Source: Pedobacter nanyangensis (GTDB lineage Bacteria > Bacteroidota > Bacteroidia > Sphingobacteriales > Sphingobacteriaceae). From it: DNA of 64,000 nt. Shown here one piece after another: positions 37,427-45,742 of this stretch. The position numbers and the translations under genes are program-made. The stretch covers positions 108,222-172,221 of the forward strand of contig NZ_QMHO01000010.1 in NCBI RefSeq assembly GCF_003313505.1, in the 5' to 3' direction. The notes under the pieces are model-generated. The model was not told the DNA's origin and did not search any database. It was given only the letters and a program-made list of their open reading frames with translations. Positions within the stretch are counted from its first letter, which is position 1. Each line of letters opens with the position of its first letter.

Positions 37427-39067
37427 TTGAAAAGAAGAGACTTTTTATACCTTACAGGCATTAGCGCTGGTGCTTCTATGGCTGCTAGCGTTCCGGTATT
37501 TGGCCGAATGATTTCCGTAGAGGAAGCCCTAACCCCTGTTGATGTAACCCTAAAAAAACGATTGGCAGATGTAGCCCTAAACGCTGCCAAAACAAATGGG
37601 GCCAGTTATGCTGATGTACGTATTGGCCGTTACCTTAACCAGGTAATCGCCACTCGCGAAAAAAGGGTTGATAACATTGCCAATACCGAATCATACGGCA
37701 TGGGCATTAGGGTTTTGGCCAATGGCGCATGGGGCTTTGCGGCAACCAATAATCTAGATCAGGATAGCATTGCCAAAGCGGCTAAAATGGCGGCGGCCAT
37801 TGCAAAAGGCAACGCTAAAATTATGGGGGATCCGGTACGGCTAGCGCCACAAAAAGGCTATGGCGAGATTTCCTGGAAAACCCCTATCCAAACCAATGCC
37901 TTTGAAGTACCTATTGCCGATAAGGTAGACCTGCTGCTCCATGTGAATAGCGAGGCCCTTAAAGGAGGTGCAAAATATATCAACAGCAACCTGTTTATGG
38001 TAAACGAACAAAAATATTTTGCTTCTACCGAGGGCTCATATATTGATCAGGATATCCACCGCATTTGGCCTACTTTTACCCTCACAAAAATAGATGCCTC
38101 TGCCGGAAAGTTTGAAAGCCGTAATGCTTTAAGCGCCCCAATGGGAATGGGTTTTGAGTACATGCAACCGCTAGATAGTGAAAAGATCAAAGGTGGCCCA
38201 GTTACCTTATATAAAAAACGATACGACATGCTGGAAGACGTACGGGAGGCCGCCGTACATGTGGACGAAAAGCTGAAAGCCAAACCCATTGCACCCGGCA
38301 AATACGATTTGGTGCTGGATCCTTCGCACCTGTTCCTCACCATTCATGAATCCGTGGGGCATCCTACTGAACTTGACCGTGTGCTGGGCTACGAAGCGAA
38401 CTATGCGGGCACCAGTTTCCTTACTTTGGATAAATGGGAAAGCAGGAAATTTAATTTTGGCAGTAAAGAAGTGCAGATTGTGGCCGATAAATTGGAGCCA
38501 GGATCATTAGGGGCCGTAGGTTATGATGATGAGGGGGTGAAATGTGGCCAGTGGGACATTATTAAAGATGGCATTTTAGTGAACTATCAAACCATTAGGG
38601 ACCAAGCCCACATTCTTGGCCTTAAAGCTTCGCAAGGCTGTTGTTATGCGGATAGCTGGGACAGCATCCAATTCCAAAGAATGCCCAACGTTTCCTTACA
38701 ACCCGGAAATGTCCCCTTATCAGCCGCCGATATGGTAAAAAAAGTAGAGAAAGGCATTTATATGTTTGGCAGAAATTCTTATTCCATAGATCAGCAGCGC
38801 TACAATTTCCAGTTCAGTGCGCAATTGGCCTATGAAATTAAGGATGGAAAAATTGTGGGCATGTTTAAGGATGCCGCCTATCAGGCCAACACCCAAGAGT
38901 TTTGGAACTCCTGTGTACAACGCTGCGATCAAAGTGACTATCGCTTGGGCGGTACCTTTTCCGACGGCAAGGGGCAACCAAGTCAATCAAGCGCAGTGTC
39001 CCATGGCAGCCCAACTACCCGTTTCAATGGGGTAAATGTGATTAATACAGGAAGAAAGTTGGGTTAA
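37427..39067 (+). CDS. TldD-family metallopeptidase-like protein with Tat signal (copy 2)
   Basis: 546 aa; TTG start at 37427. MKRRDFLYLTGISAGASMAA is a clear twin-arginine signal. The body is closely similar to the copy at 34373-36007 over its full length, including the zinc motif in LTIHESVGHPTELDRVLGYE and the C-terminal SHGSPTTRFNGVNVINTGRK. This indicates a tandem duplication around the TldE gene. The two copies may give alternative heterodimers with TldE. Confidence 0.92.
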   Translation: MKRRDFLYLTGISAGASMAASVPVFGRMISVEEALTPVDVTLKKRLADVALNAAKTNGASYADVRIGRYLNQVIATREKRVDNIANTESYGMGIRVLANGAWGFAATNNLDQDSIAKAAKMAAAIAKGNAKIMGDPVRLAPQKGYGEISWKTPIQTNAFEVPIADKVDLLLHVNSEALKGGAKYINSNLFMVNEQKYFASTEGSYIDQDIHRIWPTFTLTKIDASAGKFESRNALSAPMGMGFEYMQPLDSEKIKGGPVTLYKKRYDMLEDVREAAVHVDEKLKAKPIAPGKYDLVLDPSHLFLTIHESVGHPTELDRVLGYEANYAGTSFLTLDKWESRKFNFGSKEVQIVADKLEPGSLGAVGYDDEGVKCGQWDIIKDGILVNYQTIRDQAHILGLKASQGCCYADSWDSIQFQRMPNVSLQPGNVPLSAADMVKKVEKGIYMFGRNSYSIDQQRYNFQFSAQLAYEIKDGKIVGMFKDAAYQANTQEFWNSCVQRCDQSDYRLGGTFSDGKGQPSQSSAVSHGSPTTRFNGVNVINTGRKLG

Positions 39068-39174
39068 GGACTGGTGGCCAGTGGTGAGTAATCAGTAGCT
39101 AGAAAAAACATTAACACCTAACGCCTAGTCGCTAACTACTAATCCCGAAGTCCTAATATTTCACATTTTATTTG

Positions 39175-39182
39175 TACATTTG
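39175..39182 (+). promoter_or_regulatory. Possible -7 element for ssrA
   Basis: TACATTTG matches TAnnTTTG, 51 bp before the tmRNA 5' end, which would imply a trimmed leader. No good -33 element is visible. Confidence 0.35.
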
Positions 39183-39232
39183 TACCTTGGTAACTGTAAT
39201 TACTAATCAACTGGTTACTAACTACTAAAAAT

Positions 39233-39601
39233 GGGGCTGTTCCTGGATTTGACAGGGTGGCGCTAAGTATGTAAGCATGCAGTGCGTTGTACGGTGAGCA
39301 CTTTAAAGAGAACGTTCAAAACAATAATTGGCGAAAATAACTACGCCTTAGCTGCCTAATTTAGAATTACGCAAGCTTTTGTCTCGCTAACTGCCGCATA
39401 GTTAGGTTAGCATCAGAGGCATCGAAATAACCATGCTAGCCTTTGTAAGGTACGATACAGAGGTTAAATAAAGTACCTAAGGAGGTTGTCAAGGTCGGTT
39501 TCCAGCCCGGCTCCTCTCGAAAACCAAGTGGAAAATAAGCACGTAGAAAGCATAATTTATCACACAACTGGACAAGGGTTCGACTCCCTTCAGCTCCACC
39601 A
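39233..39601 (+). ncRNA. ssrA: Transfer-messenger RNA (tmRNA)
   Basis: The 5' end GGGGCTGTTCCTGGATTTGA and the 3' end GGTTCGACTCCCTTCAGCTC followed by CACCA form the tRNA-like domain (7-bp acceptor stem GGGGCTG/CAGCTCC, CCA encoded at 39599-39601). The tag reading frame is 39330-39359: GENNYALAA plus TAA, a Bacteroidota-type tag. It rescues stalled ribosomes and marks products for proteolysis. Its 3' end abuts a foreign element. Confidence 0.98.
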
Positions 39602-39627
39602 GGTAACCAAATTTTATTTTGCAAGGG

Positions 39628-39656
39628 AAATGCCGTCTTAACCGATGGCATTTTTG
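39628..39656 (+). terminator. Terminator after ssrA
   Basis: AAATGCC (39628-39634) / GGCATTT (39647-39653), 7 bp, extended by TC/GA around one mismatch, then TTTTTGG. Confidence 0.6.
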
Positions 39657-39673
39657 GTAAACGGAGTTTTTTA

Positions 39674-39908
39674 TGGCACATTCGTGGCACAACACCTTTC
39701 AAAAAATATCGAAATCAGTGTTTAAAAGGGCTCTAGGGCAATAGTTCTATTCCCTCTTTCTCCGCAGAGTAGTAATTTTGATACTACTGAAAATCTCCTA
39801 AACGGCATGAAGTCTGTAATTTTTCGAAATTACAGACTTTTTTGTTTCCCACTCCTACACACAATATTTTCAGAAATGCTCAAAATTTTTGTGGCACTTT
39901 TGTGGCAC
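39674..39908. repeat. Two pairs of TGGCAC direct repeats, 11 bp apart
   Basis: TGGCAC occurs at 39674 and 39685, and again at 39892 and 39903, each pair one helical turn apart. They flank the terminator at 39810 and precede the integrase remnant. They could be arm-type binding sites of the recombinase. The 426-bp gap 39602-40027 otherwise holds only the two terminators. Confidence 0.5.
39810..39843 (+). terminator. Strong hairpin with TTCG loop
   Basis: 13-bp perfect stem AAGTCTGTAATTT (39810-39822) / AAATTACAGACTT (39827-39839), TTCG tetraloop, T run to 39843. It lies between ssrA and the integrase remnant, perhaps a second terminator isolating the element. Confidence 0.8.
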
Positions 39909-40036
39909 ATTGAAAAAAAATGAAAAAGCGCCACAAAAACCACTTTAAAAATCTGTAAATCAACATGTTAAACATGTTTACATCTTGACTTAAAAGCGAT
40001 ATAATCCGAAATTTATTAACCTAAAAATTGAAGATT

Positions 40037-40249
40037 ATGTTGGAGAACAGCTACGGGATGACCTTCTTTCTGAAGACCCCAAAAAAACCGAACAACATCA
40101 GAATGATCTACGTTCGTATTACCGTGGACGGAAAACCAAAAGAGACCTCGATTAATGAAAAGTGGGATCTGGAAAAATGGGATCAAAAGACCGAAAGAGC
40201 AACCGGATATAAAGAAAGTGCAAAGGTATTAAACTGGAGGTTATCCTAA
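40037..40249 (+). pseudogene. Tyrosine recombinase, N-terminal fragment
   Basis: ATG at 40037 (a TTG at 40028 is also in frame). 70 codons beginning MLENSYGMTFFLKTPKKPNN, then RMIYVRITVDGKPKETSINE and a WDQKTERATG segment: the arm-type DNA-binding domain of Bacteroidota integrases. A full gene would be about 400 codons. The frame stops exactly where the IS-like repeats begin, so the core and catalytic domains have been lost. Its place just after ssrA suggests the element used the tmRNA 3' end as attachment site. Confidence 0.85.
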
Positions 40250-40658
40250 AAGTGGCCACCTGTTTTTTTCCAAAGTGGCCACTTTTTACGGAGCAAAGTG
40301 TCCAGTATATTTCGCTTAAAAGTGTCCAGTCGGCTGATTTTAAGGCTTTTTAAGTCTTGTTGTATCTCTTGTTGATGTTGACCTCTACCTTGTGCCTGAT
40401 GTTGCTTTGTAGACTTTAAAAAAGTGGGTTGAGCACCATGTTTTATTGCGTTGTCTTTTGTCGGAACTCGGATGCTTTTCTGTGATGAAAAATTGGTCTA
40501 ATAGCTTCTTTTGCGTAGCAAAAGCAATCCGGGAAACGGTACTGCCTTTTCGGTCTGGAGATGGAAAATAGTTTCCGATTGAAAGTTCGCTCTATTGGTC
40601 GAGCAACAACTGGCCTAGTTTAACTGGACAGTTTGTAACGGAATGGGGTGGCTACATT
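40248..40658. mobile_element. IS21-like remnant or MITE with iterated ends
   Basis: The left end has four related 10-mers at near-constant spacing: AGTGGCCACC 40251, AGTGGCCACT 40274, AGTGTCCAGT 40297 and AGTGTCCAGT 40321 (23, 23, 24 bp). The right end carries inverted relatives, ACTGGACAGT at 40623 and GGTGGCTACA at 40647 (24 bp). Multiple spaced repeats at both ends are typical of IS21-family elements. No transposase ORF is left in 40331-40614, which holds a small hairpin CTTTTGC-GTA-GCAAAAG (40508-40524). It truncates the integrase on one side and the TlpA gene on the other. Confidence 0.6.
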
Positions 40659-41232
40659 TACCGAAATACACATGGTGCAATCTGACTTTTCCGTTCTTAT
40701 CCAATACAACGGTAGTAGGCAATGCACCGGAGTAAATCTCTGCCGGAACATTGCCATTTGACTGATACATCGGGACTGAAAATTTTTCTTTTTCAAGGTA
40801 TGCCTTACCAGTTGCAGGGTCGCTGTCCTCGTTGATTGTCAGAAAGAATATATCAGGGTTATCCTTGAATTGGGTATAAAGCGTTTCGATAGAGGGAAAT
40901 TCAGCCCTGCAAGGCGGACACCACGAAGCCCAAAAGTTTATAAATACAACTTTGCCACGTAGTGATGCGGTATTTTGAATATTTCCTTTTTCATCAGCAA
41001 AATCAAAATCTGTGTTCGCCTGGCTTACCGTGCCATCGCCCTTTTTATCTATACTCGCATTAAAAAGCCCTGTTGCCATTAACTGACGAAGCACGAATGA
41101 TTTTGCATCGGGGTTTACCAGTATAATAACGGCGATTACCAATACGATATATTGAGCATTTTTTCTGATGAAGCGTGAAAACTTATTTCCAGATGGCTTT
41201 TTTTCTTCTGAAACTTCTTTATTTTTCAACAT
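40615..41232 (-). CDS. TlpA-type membrane-anchored thioredoxin, 3' end altered
   Basis: 205 aa. A basic N-terminus and one membrane span (about 30-46, AQYIVLVIAVIILVNPD) anchor a thioredoxin domain with VVFINFWASWCPPCRAEFPS and a cis-Pro in GALPTTVVLDKNGK. It reduces periplasmic disulfides. After GKVRLHHV the sequence (FGKCSHPIPLQTVQLN) no longer looks like the family and is encoded by the inverted repeat of the IS remnant, so the last helix is probably lost. Confidence 0.85.
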   Translation of the reverse strand: MLKNKEVSEEKKPSGNKFSRFIRKNAQYIVLVIAVIILVNPDAKSFVLRQLMATGLFNASIDKKGDGTVSQANTDFDFADEKGNIQNTASLRGKVVFINFWASWCPPCRAEFPSIETLYTQFKDNPDIFFLTINEDSDPATGKAYLEKEKFSVPMYQSNGNVPAEIYSGALPTTVVLDKNGKVRLHHVYFGKCSHPIPLQTVQLN

Positions 41233-41250
41233 AGTTCCTGTTTTTATCTG

Positions 41251-41826
41251 TTAGTTGCTTTCGACCAATTCATTCAGCGCTTTGGTAATTTCGGGGCTTG
41301 TATAATCCCTGCCACCCTCCATACGGGCTATCATATCGCCACTTTTATCCAGTATAACCGTAGTCGGGATAGCACTGCCTAAATAATCAGGTGGAATATT
41401 GTCCACAGGAACATACACAGGCAGATCATACTTGTTGTCTTTCATAAAAGCAGCGGATCTTTCCATATTGTTATCCACGTCCACCATCAGGAACACAATA
41501 TCCTTGTCTTTATAAGTCTGCTTTAGCTTGTTGATGGACGGCATTTCGTGGATGCAGGGCGGACACCACGTAGCCCAAAAGTTGATGAATACAACTTTAC
41601 CTTTTAATGAGTTTAAGGCTACGGTTTTTCCGCTTTCATCCTTAAAGGAAATACCCGAAGTTGTCGAAACCGGAGCTTCCGCTTCCGCTACTTCCTCCAT
41701 TGGAGCGTTCCCTCTATCTGATGCGTTTTCTTTGCCCTTATCCGTATTTCCACAAGCTGCCAGCGAAATGGCTGTGATGATGAAAATCCCGGAACGAACT
41801 ACCAAATTTTTAAATTGCATTTTCAT
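41251..41826 (-). CDS. TlpA-type thioredoxin lipoprotein
   Basis: 191 aa. The lipoprotein signal ends AISLAACGN (lipobox Cys near residue 25), followed by an acidic linker (APMEEVAEAEAPVSTTS). The thioredoxin fold has VVFINFWATWCPPCIHEMPS and SAIPTTVILDKSGD. A periplasmic thiol-disulfide reductase, likely receiving electrons from the adjacent DsbD. Lies 18 bp from the next TlpA gene. Confidence 0.9.
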   Translation of the reverse strand: MKMQFKNLVVRSGIFIITAISLAACGNTDKGKENASDRGNAPMEEVAEAEAPVSTTSGISFKDESGKTVALNSLKGKVVFINFWATWCPPCIHEMPSINKLKQTYKDKDIVFLMVDVDNNMERSAAFMKDNKYDLPVYVPVDNIPPDYLGSAIPTTVILDKSGDMIARMEGGRDYTSPEITKALNELVESN

Positions 41827-41856
41827 ATTGAATAATTTTACTGTTGTCTAATTCTT

Positions 41857-43533
41857 TTAATTCTTACTCTTGTATCGGTCTATTGCCGATTGGAGAAAGC
41901 TGTGATAGCTTTTCGGGTCATAGTCTGCTCCGATAGGGTTTACCAAAATTTCTTCGTTGGCGGGGTTTAAAAGCACATAAAAGGGTTGCGAATTGGCGTT
42001 GTATCTACTCGCCTGAAAATCGCTCCATTTATTGCCTATGGTACGGATATTTTTGCCACTGAACGATGATACAGATTGCTCTGCCTGTGGCAAGGCGGTC
42101 TTGTCGTCCACATAAAGCTGTATAATAACCAACTCTTCATTCAAAAGCCGGAGTACATCTTTATCAGACCATACCGATGCTTCCATTTTACGGCAGTTCA
42201 CGCAGGCGTGCCCTGTAAAATCGAGCATCACTGGCTTACCCGCTTTTTTCGCATATTCCATTCCCTCGTCATAATCAAAAAATACGTTCAGGTTTAACGG
42301 AGCGTGGAATATGTCTGAATATTTATGAGCTTTACTGCCCGTTGAATGGCTTGCCTGTGTTCCACTCAATGAGGGCGTGTACAGGTCAAAATCCTGCGTT
42401 GCCTGTGGCGGTAAAAATGCCGAAATGGATTTTAAGGGTGCGCCCCACAATCCCGGAACCATATACAGGGTAAAGGCAAGCACCACCATTGAAAGCACCA
42501 TTCTTGGCAGGCTTATATTTACAGCAGGGCTGTCGCCGGGAAACCGGAGCTTGCCCAATAAATAAAAGCCCAAATACCCGAAAATAATAATCCAGAGTGC
42601 CAAAAAGACTTCCCTGTCAAACCAGTTCCAATGATAGACAAGGTCAACATTGCTCAAAAATTTCAAAGCAAGTGCCAGCTCCAAAAAGCCGAGCGTAATC
42701 TTTACACTGTTTAGCCAGCCACCCGAAGACGGAAGACTTTTTAAAAGGCTTGGGAACATTGCGAAAAGTGTAAACGGTATTGCCAAAGCCAACGCAAAGC
42801 CCAGCATCCCGATAGCGGGACCTAAAAGCTCGCCCATTGTGGCAGCCTGTACCAGTAACGTTCCGATAATCGGACCTGTGCAGGAAAACGATACGACCGC
42901 CAATGTTGCTGCCATAAAGAAAAGCCCCAACAAACCACCACGGTCTGCCTTACGGTCTAATTTATTTGCAAGCGAAGCAGGGAGCGAAAGCTCGAACGCC
43001 CCGAAAAAGGAAAAAGCGAATACGACCAAAAGGGCAAAGAATGCGAAATTAAAAATCCCGTTTGTGGAAAGGCTGTTAAGCGCATCAGCACCGAATATTA
43101 CGGTAATGAGAATGCCCAATAGCACATAAATGAGTATAATGGATAAGCCATATATCATTGCCTGCATTACCGCCCTGCCTTTGGTGTGTCCGCTCTTGGT
43201 AAAGAAACTTACGGTTAAGGGCAACATCGGGAAGATGCAGGGCATCAGCAATGCCGCAAAGCCACCAATGAAGCCCGCAATAAAGATTGCCCATAATGAA
43301 CCTGTATCTGTTGTGGTTTCATTCTTTTGTAATGTAGCTTCTTTTCCCTCGCTTACCGAAGTCTTCGGATCTGCGGATGGTGCGATACTGTCCTGCTGAA
43401 CGGTTTGCTGTCCCGTTATTTCCGTAAACTCCACCTCATCATACGAAACAAGGCTGTCCGTCTGCGCATTTGCAGTAACAGACATCAGCCCGCTGATGAA
43501 TAGTATCGTTATTATTTTCGCTATTAATTTCAT
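41857..43533 (-). CDS. dsbD: DsbD-like transmembrane reductant conduit with C-terminal thioredoxin domain
   Basis: 558 aa. Signal peptide, linker, then about eight membrane spans. The two conduit Cys are in LMPCIFPMLPLTVSFF and SFSCTGPIIGTLL. The C-terminal periplasmic thioredoxin domain (about 415-555) has FTGHACVNCRKMEAS with CVNC. The alpha domain normally fused at the N-terminus is encoded separately by the next gene upstream. It passes electrons from cytoplasmic thioredoxin to the TlpA proteins around it. Confidence 0.93.
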   Translation of the reverse strand: MKLIAKIITILFISGLMSVTANAQTDSLVSYDEVEFTEITGQQTVQQDSIAPSADPKTSVSEGKEATLQKNETTTDTGSLWAIFIAGFIGGFAALLMPCIFPMLPLTVSFFTKSGHTKGRAVMQAMIYGLSIILIYVLLGILITVIFGADALNSLSTNGIFNFAFFALLVVFAFSFFGAFELSLPASLANKLDRKADRGGLLGLFFMAATLAVVSFSCTGPIIGTLLVQAATMGELLGPAIGMLGFALALAIPFTLFAMFPSLLKSLPSSGGWLNSVKITLGFLELALALKFLSNVDLVYHWNWFDREVFLALWIIIFGYLGFYLLGKLRFPGDSPAVNISLPRMVLSMVVLAFTLYMVPGLWGAPLKSISAFLPPQATQDFDLYTPSLSGTQASHSTGSKAHKYSDIFHAPLNLNVFFDYDEGMEYAKKAGKPVMLDFTGHACVNCRKMEASVWSDKDVLRLLNEELVIIQLYVDDKTALPQAEQSVSSFSGKNIRTIGNKWSDFQASRYNANSQPFYVLLNPANEEILVNPIGADYDPKSYHSFLQSAIDRYKSKN

Positions 43534-43543
43534 AAGATATACT

Positions 43544-43990
43544 TTATTTCACAGCAATGCTGAACGTCAATTCTTCAGGCGGTAAGCATTGCTTGTCGTT
43601 ACAAACCATATAGGTAAGTGTCCCTTTTACCGTAGGCGCATTGCCCGTTAATTTTATCTTTTGCTGGAACACCACAGATTTTTTGTAGTAGCCCACTTCC
43701 ATATCAAAAGTAGGGTCGTGTTTGACAATAGGTTTAGCTGCTATTACCTTTCCGCTCAATTGGTAGGCTTTCGACGATTGGAACGAAAAACTTGTCGGTT
43801 GCGGACCATTTTTAGGAACTGTCTGCGAATAGATATGCCAGCCGTCATCTATGGTTGCCTTTAAAAGCAGCACCGCCTCTTTGTCGTTGATTTTCTTTGA
43901 AGCATAAGACCATTTTACAGGCTTTAGTATTTGTCCGAATGATGCGGCACTTATAAATAAGAGTGCCACAAAAAATATTGTCTTTTTCAT
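43544..43990 (-). CDS. Separate DsbD alpha (N-terminal) domain protein
   Basis: 148 aa with a signal peptide (MKKTIFFVALLFISAASFGQ). The Ig-like fold matches the DsbD alpha domain: WSYASKKINDKEAVLLLKAT, DDGWHIYSQTVPKNGPQPTS and the redox pair in MVCNDKQCLPPEE. It sits 10 bp upstream of the conduit gene. The split replaces the fused alpha-beta-gamma enzyme. Confidence 0.9.
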   Translation of the reverse strand: MKKTIFFVALLFISAASFGQILKPVKWSYASKKINDKEAVLLLKATIDDGWHIYSQTVPKNGPQPTSFSFQSSKAYQLSGKVIAAKPIVKHDPTFDMEVGYYKKSVVFQQKIKLTGNAPTVKGTLTYMVCNDKQCLPPEELTFSIAVK

Positions 43991-44038
43991 TGTATTACCA
44001 TTTAATTGTTACTGAATATTTTTCTTATCTATTGCCAA

Positions 44039-44605
44039 CTATTTTTCGTTTAAAAGTTTTGTCAATAGGTTAATGACTTCTTTTGAAGAATAGTCAGCAC
44101 CGCCCACCTGCCTACCGATGATGTTGTTTTGCTTATCTACTATAATGGTGGTTGGGATAGAACCTGCAAATAGTTCACGAGGTATTTCACTATCGGGAAC
44201 GTGTACAGGGAGGTCAAATTTTTTCTTCTTCATCCACTCTTTTGACTTTTCTATATTCCCGTCCACATCGACCATCAGGAATACCAAATCCTTATTGTCC
44301 TTAAAGGTCTTCCGCAGTTCATTGATGGAGGGCATTTCGTGGATGCAGGGCGGACACCAAGTTGCCCAAAGATTGATAAAGACAACCTTTCCTTTTAACG
44401 AGTGTAACGAAACGGTTTTACCGTTTTCGTCCTTGAACTTCAAATCAGGTGTTTGCTGTTCATCGGACACTAATTGGCGTTCGCCATTAGTGCCTTGATT
44501 TACGGTCATCTTTCCGTCAATGCCGTTTCCGTTCATTGATGCGTATGCCCATCCCGTAATGACCATTAGCGGGAGCAAGGCAATTCTTTTGCTGTATGCG
44601 CTCAT
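44039..44605 (-). CDS. TlpA-type thioredoxin, exported
   Basis: 188 aa. Signal or anchor MSAYSKRIALLPLMVITGWA, then DLKFKDENGKTVSLHSLKGK, VVFINLWATWCPPCIHEMPS and GSIPTTIIVDKQNN. It is very like the protein at 41251-41826, suggesting duplication. Third TlpA paralog in this cluster; 4 bp downstream of the RND adaptor gene. Confidence 0.9.
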   Translation of the reverse strand: MSAYSKRIALLPLMVITGWAYASMNGNGIDGKMTVNQGTNGERQLVSDEQQTPDLKFKDENGKTVSLHSLKGKVVFINLWATWCPPCIHEMPSINELRKTFKDNKDLVFLMVDVDGNIEKSKEWMKKKKFDLPVHVPDSEIPRELFAGSIPTTIIVDKQNNIIGRQVGGADYSSKEVINLLTKLLNEK

Positions 44606-44609
44606 AATC

Positions 44610-45719
44610 CTATTTATTTATTTTACCCTCTTTGATTTCTTCCGAAGGTTTGATAATGATTTTGTCTTCTGGAGAAAGGTTGCCGAAAACCTCTGTCAGC
44701 GTATCTAAACGGATGCCCTCATTTACGGCTACCCGTTTTACTTCGTCGTTGTTCATCGTTAAAACATACATACCCGACTGTGTATTCAGGACGGACTTAC
44801 TCTTAACCCAATAGGACGGGGCTTTACGCTGTAATTTGAGCTTAACCTGGGCGTAATCGCCACCCTGCAATTCGCCAGACGGATTGTTCACGTCAAACTC
44901 CAATGTAAGCGAGCGGTCTTGCTGGTCAAGCAATCCCGATGTACGGGAAAGTTTGGCATCGAATGTTTTGCCCGGCTGCGAGCTAACGGTAAACGTTGCG
45001 GTCATACCCTGTTTTACGGATGCTGCGTGTTTTTCCGGTAGGGATAATGTTAGGCGTAGCTTATTGCCCTGCGCCATCATAAACAAAGGCGTATTGCTTC
45101 CTGTACCCGCCAAAGCACCAACGGAAACATTTCTTTGTGTAATAATCCCGTCGAAAGGTGCTGTAATGCGTAAATACTGCTGCAACTGCGAAGAATGCGC
45201 TGTGCCTGCTCTCGAAGCATCATAAGCGGATTTGGCACTTTCCATCGCACTTTTAGCCCTGTCGAGTTCAATATCCGCTACGGCTCCCGTTGTTTTGGAA
45301 GCCGTAACCAATCGGTCATAAGCCTGTTTAGCATACAGATAATCACTATATACTTTTTGCTCCGATGATTTGCTCGAAAGATATTGCTGCTGCATTTCGG
45401 GAGCTTCCAAAACTGCCAAAAGCTGCCCTTTGCGAACCCTGTCGCCACGGTCAACGTACATTTTTTGCACAAAGCCCGTAACCTTTGCGAATACGGCTAC
45501 CTGCTCGTAGGGTTTCAGTTCTGCCGGAACCGAAATTTCGTATTCGGGATTGATGAACTGTACAGGAGCCGTCTTATAACTCACTGCTTTGGGCTGTTCG
45601 GCTTTAGCCTGCTCTTTTTCCTTTTCTTTTTGGGAACAAGCGGAAAGCAGCAATACCAGCGAGGTAGCCAATGCCAATACTACTGTTGATTTTCTATTTA
45701 TTGAAATGCTGTGATACAT
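44610..45719 (-). CDS. RND efflux periplasmic adaptor (membrane fusion protein)
   Basis: 369 aa. Lipoprotein signal with LLLSACSQKEKEKEQAKAEQ. Barrel-sandwich hybrid halves AVFAKVTGFVQKMYVDRGDR and LRITAPFDGIITQRNVSVGA enclose a helical hairpin. The beta-barrel follows, and VLNTQSGMYVLTMNNDEVKR is in the membrane-proximal domain. It links the inner-membrane pump (45743-48919) with the TolC-like channel. Substrate unknown. Confidence 0.93.
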   Translation of the reverse strand: MYHSISINRKSTVVLALATSLVLLLSACSQKEKEKEQAKAEQPKAVSYKTAPVQFINPEYEISVPAELKPYEQVAVFAKVTGFVQKMYVDRGDRVRKGQLLAVLEAPEMQQQYLSSKSSEQKVYSDYLYAKQAYDRLVTASKTTGAVADIELDRAKSAMESAKSAYDASRAGTAHSSQLQQYLRITAPFDGIITQRNVSVGALAGTGSNTPLFMMAQGNKLRLTLSLPEKHAASVKQGMTATFTVSSQPGKTFDAKLSRTSGLLDQQDRSLTLEFDVNNPSGELQGGDYAQVKLKLQRKAPSYWVKSKSVLNTQSGMYVLTMNNDEVKRVAVNEGIRLDTLTEVFGNLSPEDKIIIKPSEEIKEGKINK

Positions 45720-45742
45720 TGTAATGATTGTTTTAAAGTTTA

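Noticed and set aside
39436..39702. Minus-strand ORFs across the tmRNA
   Set aside because: They are antisense to a structured RNA gene and match no protein family.
40251..40330. The 23-24 bp repeats as iterons of a plasmid origin
   Set aside because: No replication initiator gene nearby, and inverted relatives at the far side of the segment point to transposon ends.
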